Shown here piece after piece: positions 58,998 to 64,000 of a DNA stretch of 64,000 nt. Each line of letters starts with the position of its first letter. Within the stretch, counting starts at the first letter, position 1. The stretch is from contig NZ_KB891842.1 in NCBI RefSeq assembly GCF_000373565.1, positions 372,001 to 436,000 on the forward strand. The letters are read 5' to 3'. The notes below the pieces were generated by a model, which was given only the letters and a program-made list of their open reading frames with translations, did not search any database and had not been told where the DNA came from. Source of the stretch: Streptomyces sp. HmicA12 (GTDB lineage Bacteria; Actinomycetota; Actinomycetes; Streptomycetales; Streptomycetaceae). Made by a program: the position numbers and the translations under genes.

Positions 58998-59984
58998 ATG
59001 TTGGGGAAGCTGTTCGGGAAAAGTGCGGAGAGACCGGCGGCGGATCCGCACGTGCTGCCGGCCCCGCGGGGGCGCGGCAACAAGACGTACCCGCTGCGCG
59101 CACTCGGCGACGCGCGCGTGCTCACGCTGATCGAGGCGGCCGACGTGGGCGACTGGGACGCCGTCAAGGACGCGCTCGCCCCCTTCGACCTGGGCCGGGA
59201 CCACCTCGTCCTCGGTGAACTCGCCGAGCTCGACGGTGTGGAGGAGTGGATCGGCCGCGCGGTCGAGCGGGACAAGGAGCACCGGGCGACGGCCCTGCTC
59301 ATATCCGGTGCGCGCCACATCAAATGGGGCTGGGACGCGCGGACGTCCGCGCGGGCCGTGGATGTCTCCAGGGAGCAGTGGAAGATCTTCCACGAGCGGC
59401 TCCACATCGCCGAGGAGCAGCTGTTCGAGGCCGCCGAGCTGCGGCCGGACTGGGGCACGCCGTGGCGCCAACTGCTCACCTCGGGGCGCGGCATGTCACT
59501 CGGCGCAGACATCAACGAGACGCGGTTCGACGCCGCCCTGCGCCGCGACCCGCTCGACCTGGACGTTCACGTCGAGTGGGTGTCGCAGCTGCAGCCCCGC
59601 TGGGGCGGCGAGCCGGGGCAGGCCGTGACGTTCGCCCGCGAGGCCGCCGCCCGCGCGCCCGAGGGGCATCGCCTCGGCTGTGTGATCGCCATGGCGCACA
59701 TCGAGGACTGGGTCGAGTCCGAGCGGCACGACTGCCTCCACACCCCCGCGATCCAGGCCGAGTTGAGGGACGCGGCACAGCGCAGCATCCTGCACCCCGA
59801 CTACGAGCGGCGCCCGGGCTGGCAGGCCGACTTCAACATGTTCGCCATGGCCCTGGCGCTGGCCTCCGAGAGCACCGCCGCGCGGCGCGTCTTCCACGAG
59901 CTGGACGGCGCCTACACCTCGTGGCCGTGGAAGTACATGTCGAACCCGGAGAAGGCGTACGCCCGTTTCCGGCGTCACGTCTGA
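58998..59984 (+). CDS. Conserved-looking protein of unknown function, TPR-like
   Basis: This 328-aa protein from ATG 58998 has GGGAGG seven bases upstream; a longer in-frame start at 58938 is less favoured. It opens 'MLGKLFGKSAERPAADP', without a signal peptide. The rest is mostly helical with repeated 'AxxxDPLDLDVHVEW'-like units ('FDAALRRDPLDLDVHVEWVSQL'), suggesting helical-repeat packing. Trp-rich segments ('HIKWGWDARTSARAVDVSREQWKIFHERL') stand out. I do not recognise a named family. It is 58 bp ahead of the HSP90-family gene and may be co-transcribed. Confidence 0.78.
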   Translation: MLGKLFGKSAERPAADPHVLPAPRGRGNKTYPLRALGDARVLTLIEAADVGDWDAVKDALAPFDLGRDHLVLGELAELDGVEEWIGRAVERDKEHRATALLISGARHIKWGWDARTSARAVDVSREQWKIFHERLHIAEEQLFEAAELRPDWGTPWRQLLTSGRGMSLGADINETRFDAALRRDPLDLDVHVEWVSQLQPRWGGEPGQAVTFAREAAARAPEGHRLGCVIAMAHIEDWVESERHDCLHTPAIQAELRDAAQRSILHPDYERRPGWQADFNMFAMALALASESTAARRVFHELDGAYTSWPWKYMSNPEKAYARFRRHV

Positions 59985-60042
59985 GCCCGCCCGCCGCCCC
60001 TCTCCGCGCCTCGCGCCCCTTCACCCCACCACGGACTGCCCG

Positions 60043-61893
60043 ATGACTCTGCCCGACTCCGCTGCCCACCCGGCCGCCACCGACCGCACCTTCCAGGTCG
60101 ACCTGCGCGGCCTCGTCGACCTCCTCTCCCACCACCTCTACTCCAGCCCCCGCGTATACCTGCGCGAACTGCTGCAGAACGCGGTGGACGCGCTGACCGC
60201 CCGGCACGGCCTGCAACCGGCCGCCCCCGCAGGGGAGTTCGGCATCCGCCTGTACGCCGACGGCTCGGTGGTGCGCGTCGAGGACGACGGCGTCGGCCTC
60301 ACCGAGGCCGATGTGCACACCTTCCTCGCCACGATCGGCCGCAGCAGCAAGCGCGCCGACCGGATCGCCGAGCAACGCGCCGACTTCATCGGCCAGTTCG
60401 GCATCGGACTGCTCTCCTGCTTCCTGGTCGCCGACGAGATCCACGTACTGAGCCGCTCCGCCCGCACACCCGACGCGCCCGCCGTCGAGTGGCGCGGCCG
60501 CGGCGACGGCTCGTACTCCGTCCGCACCCTGCCCGCCTCCGCCCGCCCGAGGCCCGGTACGACCGTCACGCTGACGCCCCGCGCCGACGCGGCCGAATGG
60601 ACCCGACCGGGCCAAGTGCACGCCCTTTCTCGGCACTTCGGATCGCTGCTGCGGCACCCGGTGACCTTCGACGACGGCAGCGCGAGCGGCCTCGCCGTGC
60701 CCGTCAACCCCGAACCCGCCCCCTGGGCGATCACGCACCCGACGCCGGGAGCACGGGCCCGCGCCCTCGCCGCGTACGGGGAGGAGGTCTTCGGGTTCAC
60801 GCCCCTGGACACCATCGAGCTGGACCTGCCGGCCGTCGGCCTCAAGGGCATCGCCTGCATCCTGCCCGAGGCGGTACCGGCCGGACGCCGCCACGGACAC
60901 CGCGTGCACGTCAAGGGCATGCTGCTGTCCGAGCAGGCCGAGGAGATCCTCCCCGACTGGGCGTTCTTCGTCCGCTGTGTCGTCGACGCCGAGAGCCTGC
61001 GGCCGACGGCGTCGCGCGAGGCGCTGTACGAGGACGACACCCTCGCCGCCGTGCGCGACGCCCTCGCCGAGCGGCTGCGCGCCTGGATCGCCAGGGCCGC
61101 CGCGGGCGACCCGGACCTGCTCGCCCGCTTCCTCCAGGTCCACCACCTGGCCGTGAAGTCCCTCGCCGTGCACGACGACGAGATCCTGCGGATGCTGCTG
61201 CCCTGGCTGCCGTTCGAGACCACCGACGGGCACGCCACCCTCGACGAGTTCGCCCGCACCCACCGCACCGTCCTCGTCACATCGAGCGTGGAAGAGTTCC
61301 GGCAGGTCGCCGCGATCGCCTCGGCAGCCGGGCTCGGTGTCGTCAACGGCGGCTACACGTACGACCGCGAACTCGTCCACCGGCTCCCCGAGATCAGGCC
61401 CGGGGCCACCGTCGCCGACCTAGACCCGGAGACGCTCACCGCCCACCTCGACCCCGTCGACCGGGAGACGGAGCTGGCCGCCGCGGCCTACCTCGGCCAG
61501 GCCCGCGACGCCCTCGCCGTCTTCGACTGCGACGTCGCACTGCGCACCTTCCAGCCCGCCTCCGCGCCCGCCCTGCTCGTCGACAGCCGCGAGGCCCGGC
61601 ACGAGCGCACCCGCTCCCAGCTCGCCCGCGAGCAGGAAGGCGGACTGTGGGGCGACATCCTCGGCGCCCTGCGCCAGGAGGCGCCGCGCGCCCAGCTCAT
61701 CCTCAACCAGCTCAACCCGCTGGTCCGCACCGCCGTCACCATCGAGGAGCCGGAGCTGGCCCGCACCAGCGCCGAGGCCCTCTACGGCCAGGCCGCGATG
61801 CTCTCCCGACGTCCCCTGCGGCCCGCCGAGTCGAGCCTCATCAACCGCTCCTTCCTCGACCTCCTCGCCCACGCCCTCCGCAAGGACAGCTGA
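60043..61893 (+). CDS. HSP90-family chaperone (HtpG-like, divergent)
   Basis: This 616-aa protein has the GHKL ATPase fold: 'VYLRELLQNAVDALTARHG' (Glu42 and Asn46), 'VEDDGVGLTEADVHTFLATIGRSSKR' and the glycine lid 'FIGQFGIGLLSCFLVADEI'. The middle domain contains 'HVKGMLLSEQAEEILPDWAFFVRCVVDAESLRPTASREALYED', the HSP90 client/ATP-sensing Arg region. It is shorter and more divergent than classical HtpG and lacks a long C-terminal dimer region. ATG 60043 is preferred. A TPR-rich gene follows after two bases; a dedicated partner is likely, as TPR proteins assist HSP90 in eukaryotes. Confidence 0.88.
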   Translation: MTLPDSAAHPAATDRTFQVDLRGLVDLLSHHLYSSPRVYLRELLQNAVDALTARHGLQPAAPAGEFGIRLYADGSVVRVEDDGVGLTEADVHTFLATIGRSSKRADRIAEQRADFIGQFGIGLLSCFLVADEIHVLSRSARTPDAPAVEWRGRGDGSYSVRTLPASARPRPGTTVTLTPRADAAEWTRPGQVHALSRHFGSLLRHPVTFDDGSASGLAVPVNPEPAPWAITHPTPGARARALAAYGEEVFGFTPLDTIELDLPAVGLKGIACILPEAVPAGRRHGHRVHVKGMLLSEQAEEILPDWAFFVRCVVDAESLRPTASREALYEDDTLAAVRDALAERLRAWIARAAAGDPDLLARFLQVHHLAVKSLAVHDDEILRMLLPWLPFETTDGHATLDEFARTHRTVLVTSSVEEFRQVAAIASAAGLGVVNGGYTYDRELVHRLPEIRPGATVADLDPETLTAHLDPVDRETELAAAAYLGQARDALAVFDCDVALRTFQPASAPALLVDSREARHERTRSQLAREQEGGLWGDILGALRQEAPRAQLILNQLNPLVRTAVTIEEPELARTSAEALYGQAAMLSRRPLRPAESSLINRSFLDLLAHALRKDS

Positions 61894-61895
61894 CG

Positions 61896-64000
61896 ATGCC
61901 GACGACCGCACCCCAGTCCACCGACGAGCTCTACGACGCGCTGAACGAGAACGACCGGCGCCCCTACGGCCGCACCCGCACCGTCACCGCCGAGGAACTC
62001 GTCGACACCGCCGAGCAGTTCGAGGACACCACCGCGCTCGTGTGCGCCCTCCTCGAACTCCAGGAGGCCTACACCTACGGCTCCGAACCCCGGAAGTCGC
62101 CCGTCGTCTTCGCCCGCATCCTCAACCTCTTCGACGAGCAGCCCGAAGCCTTCGACGAGCGCCTGCGGCACATGCTCTTCTGGCGGTTCAAGTGGGTGGC
62201 CAACGCCCTGCTCGCACTGCCCGAGGTGCCGCTGACCAGCCTGCGCCAGTGGCTGGGCGAGATGCGCGACCGGTACACCAAGGCGGGCCTCGACCTGCAG
62301 CCCTACTACGGCCAGGCGTACCAGCTCGCCGCGCACCTCGGCGAGGACACCGCGCTCGCCTACGAGCTGTGGGCGAGCCGCACCCGTGACCGCCTCAGCG
62401 ACTGCGAGGCGTGCGAGATCTGCCAGCGCGCCCGGTTCCACCTCGCTGCGGGCGACGACGAGCGGGCCCTGCGCACCTGGGAGCCCGTCCTCGTCGGGAA
62501 GGACTCCTGCCAGGAGGAGCCCGCCCGTTCGGTCTCGTACGCCCTGCTGCCCCTGCTCCGCACCGGCCGGGTGGACCGCGCCCGCGAACTGCACCTGTCC
62601 GGCTACCGCGCCTGCCGCCGCAACCCCTCGATGTCCGGGGAGGTCGGCCGGCACCTGGAGTTCTGCGCGCTCACCGGGAACGAGGCGCGCGGCCTGGAAC
62701 TGCTCGCCGAGAACCGCACCCTCTTCGAGGAGGTGGACGATCCGCGGGAGCAGCTCGACTTCCTCACCGGCCTGGAAGTCCTCCTCCGGCGCGTCGACTC
62801 CCTCGGCCACGGCGAGCTCCCCACCGCCGGGTACGCGGGCCGCGCCTGGACCGTGGCGGAGCTGTGCGCCGAGGTGCGCGGGCGCGCCGACGACCTCGCC
62901 GCCCGTTTCGACGCCCGTAACGGCACCACGGCCCACGCCGACCGACGCCGCTCCCGCCTGGACCGGGCCCCGCTCCTGGACGCGCTGGAGCTGACCCTGC
63001 GCCCGCGCGACCTCGCGGACGCGGCCCCGGCAGCACCCGTCGCCCCGGCCGCGGCACCCGTCGACGTTCCCGAGAGCCTGCCCGAACTCATCCTGCGGGC
63101 GAGGGAGTTGGAGGAGCAGGGGCATCCGGAGGCGGACGCCTGCTGGGCGCGGCTGCGCACCCTCGTCGCCGCTCGCGACTACGCGCACCCCGACGACCGG
63201 GCCGTGGGCACGCTCGTACAGCTGCGGGCCGACCTGCTGATCGACGAGGCGGACCGGGCGAGGAACAAGGACGACGACCGCGTGGCCGCCGACCTCTACG
63301 AAGAGGCGGCGGGACTCTACGAGGACGCGGACCTGCCCGGCGAAGCCGCCGTCTCCCGCGCCTGTGTCCTGCTGGCCACCGCCGAACTGTCGTCGGCCGA
63401 CGACGAGAAGGACGAGAAGGGCGAGGAGGCGAGCGAGGAGGCCGCGGCGTCGGCGAAGGCCGACCGGCTGACCGCCGCGCACGCCTCGATCGTGCGCCTG
63501 CAGGAGGAGACCCACGGGCTCACCCCGCACCAGGAGGCCCGCCTGCTCCGCCTGCGGGCCACCGCGCTCGTCCTGCGGCTTCAGGCATCGCAGGACGAGG
63601 AGCAGGTTCCGCCGGCCCTCGCGGAGATCGAGGTCCTGCAGGAGTTCGCCGCGCGGCACGACATCGTCGGCCAGACCGCCGGCGCCCAGCACCTGCGGGC
63701 CAGCACGTACGCCATGTCCGGCGATCTGCCCGCCGCCGTGGGCGAGTTGGACTCCCTGCTCGACCGGGTGCGCGCGCACGGCCCCGCCTGGCACCTGCCC
63801 CGCGTCCTGGGCCTGCGCGGCCGTGTCCAGCTCGGCCTGCGGGACGCCGAGGCCGCCCACGCGAATCTGGCCGAGGCCGTCCGGCTCGCCGCCGACTGGC
63901 CCGCCGACCGGAGCGACCCCGGGCGCCTGTACGGCGACCTGGCCGAGGCCTGCCTGCACCTGGACCGGCCCGACGAGGCGCTGACGCACCTGATCCGGGC
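61896..64000 (+). CDS. Tetratricopeptide-repeat protein (3' partial)
   Basis: From ATG 61896, two bases after the HSP90 stop, an open frame runs to the window end (701 codons). It begins 'MPTTAPQSTDELYDALNEND' and is almost all helical, with TPR-like pairs such as 'AYQLAAHLGEDTALAYELW', 'RFHLAAGDDERALRTWEPVL' and, near the end, 'DLAEACLHLDRPDEALTHLI'. A Cys cluster 'DCEACEICQRA' and an acidic Glu/Asp/Ala-rich stretch (about 63400-63460) interrupt the repeats. Tight coupling suggests it works with the HSP90-family protein, possibly as a co-chaperone. The C-terminus lies outside the window. Confidence 0.82.
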   Translation, partial: MPTTAPQSTDELYDALNENDRRPYGRTRTVTAEELVDTAEQFEDTTALVCALLELQEAYTYGSEPRKSPVVFARILNLFDEQPEAFDERLRHMLFWRFKWVANALLALPEVPLTSLRQWLGEMRDRYTKAGLDLQPYYGQAYQLAAHLGEDTALAYELWASRTRDRLSDCEACEICQRARFHLAAGDDERALRTWEPVLVGKDSCQEEPARSVSYALLPLLRTGRVDRARELHLSGYRACRRNPSMSGEVGRHLEFCALTGNEARGLELLAENRTLFEEVDDPREQLDFLTGLEVLLRRVDSLGHGELPTAGYAGRAWTVAELCAEVRGRADDLAARFDARNGTTAHADRRRSRLDRAPLLDALELTLRPRDLADAAPAAPVAPAAAPVDVPESLPELILRARELEEQGHPEADACWARLRTLVAARDYAHPDDRAVGTLVQLRADLLIDEADRARNKDDDRVAADLYEEAAGLYEDADLPGEAAVSRACVLLATAELSSADDEKDEKGEEASEEAAASAKADRLTAAHASIVRLQEETHGLTPHQEARLLRLRATALVLRLQASQDEEQVPPALAEIEVLQEFAARHDIVGQTAGAQHLRASTYAMSGDLPAAVGELDSLLDRVRAHGPAWHLPRVLGLRGRVQLGLRDAEAAHANLAEAVRLAADWPADRSDPGRLYGDLAEACLHLDRPDEALTHLIR

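Overview
The window reads as chromosomal DNA of a Streptomyces or close relative. Base composition is very GC-rich (roughly 70% or more by eye), third codon positions are almost all G/C, GTG starts and ATGA/GTGA overlaps are common, and gene families such as the DUF574 methyltransferase and the 'RRHVDLxRV' sulfur leader peptides are typical of actinomycetes. It is an accessory, catabolism-rich stretch: small transport/enzyme cassettes, each with its own regulator. I see no tRNA, rRNA, CRISPR array, insertion sequence, integrase or phage gene.

Layout. 1-5.4 kb: end of an HTH gene, a broken ROK regulator, and a sugar ABC importer (two permeases, binding lipoprotein) with a Gfo/Idh/MocA oxidoreductase. 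5.4-14.3 kb: organosulfur assimilation, with an SsuD-like monooxygenase, an SsuC/A/B-like importer, a cupin, two more flavin monooxygenases and a GST-like protein. Three separate transcription units here each open with a short leader peptide of the cysteine-responsive type. 14.5-20.7 kb: PepC-like peptidase, P450, amino acid permease, class V aminotransferase and an XRE-cupin regulator. 20.8-29.6 kb: a likely polyisoprene/isoprenoid locus, with an acyl-CoA ligase, a two-headed TetR regulator, a latex clearing protein (Lcp) homologue, and an operon of aldehyde dehydrogenase, DUF4334 protein, alcohol dehydrogenase and acyl-CoA dehydrogenase. Both divergent promoters of this locus carry the same 18-bp element (16/18 identical), which suggests one regulon.

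29.7-36.8 kb: DUF574 methyltransferase, MHS-type transporter, YtcJ-like amidohydrolase, double-domain Lrp/AsnC regulator, 2-hydroxyacid dehydrogenase and class II aldolase. 37-40.9 kb: a large secreted subtilase and a small membrane protein. 40.9-44.6 kb: two tandem ABC-F genes with an attenuator-like leader. 44.6-47.8 kb: an orphan importer ATPase beside a 5'-truncated ThDP decarboxylase, then a TetR gene divergent from a TetX-like FAD monooxygenase, with two palindromic operators between them. 47.8-58.8 kb: MFS transporter, sugar epimerase-family enzyme, a secreted BNR-4 (lyase-like) protein, a second sugar ABC importer, a large FAD-dependent oxidoreductase and an IclR regulator; this looks like a glycan-use locus. 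59-64 kb: a protein of unknown function, an HSP90-family chaperone and a TPR-rich protein that runs off the end.

The strongest leads are the three leader peptides, the Lcp locus with its shared operator, the two decayed genes, and several repeat pairs placed at promoters. All functions are read from sequence by eye. No database search, structure prediction or expression data were available.
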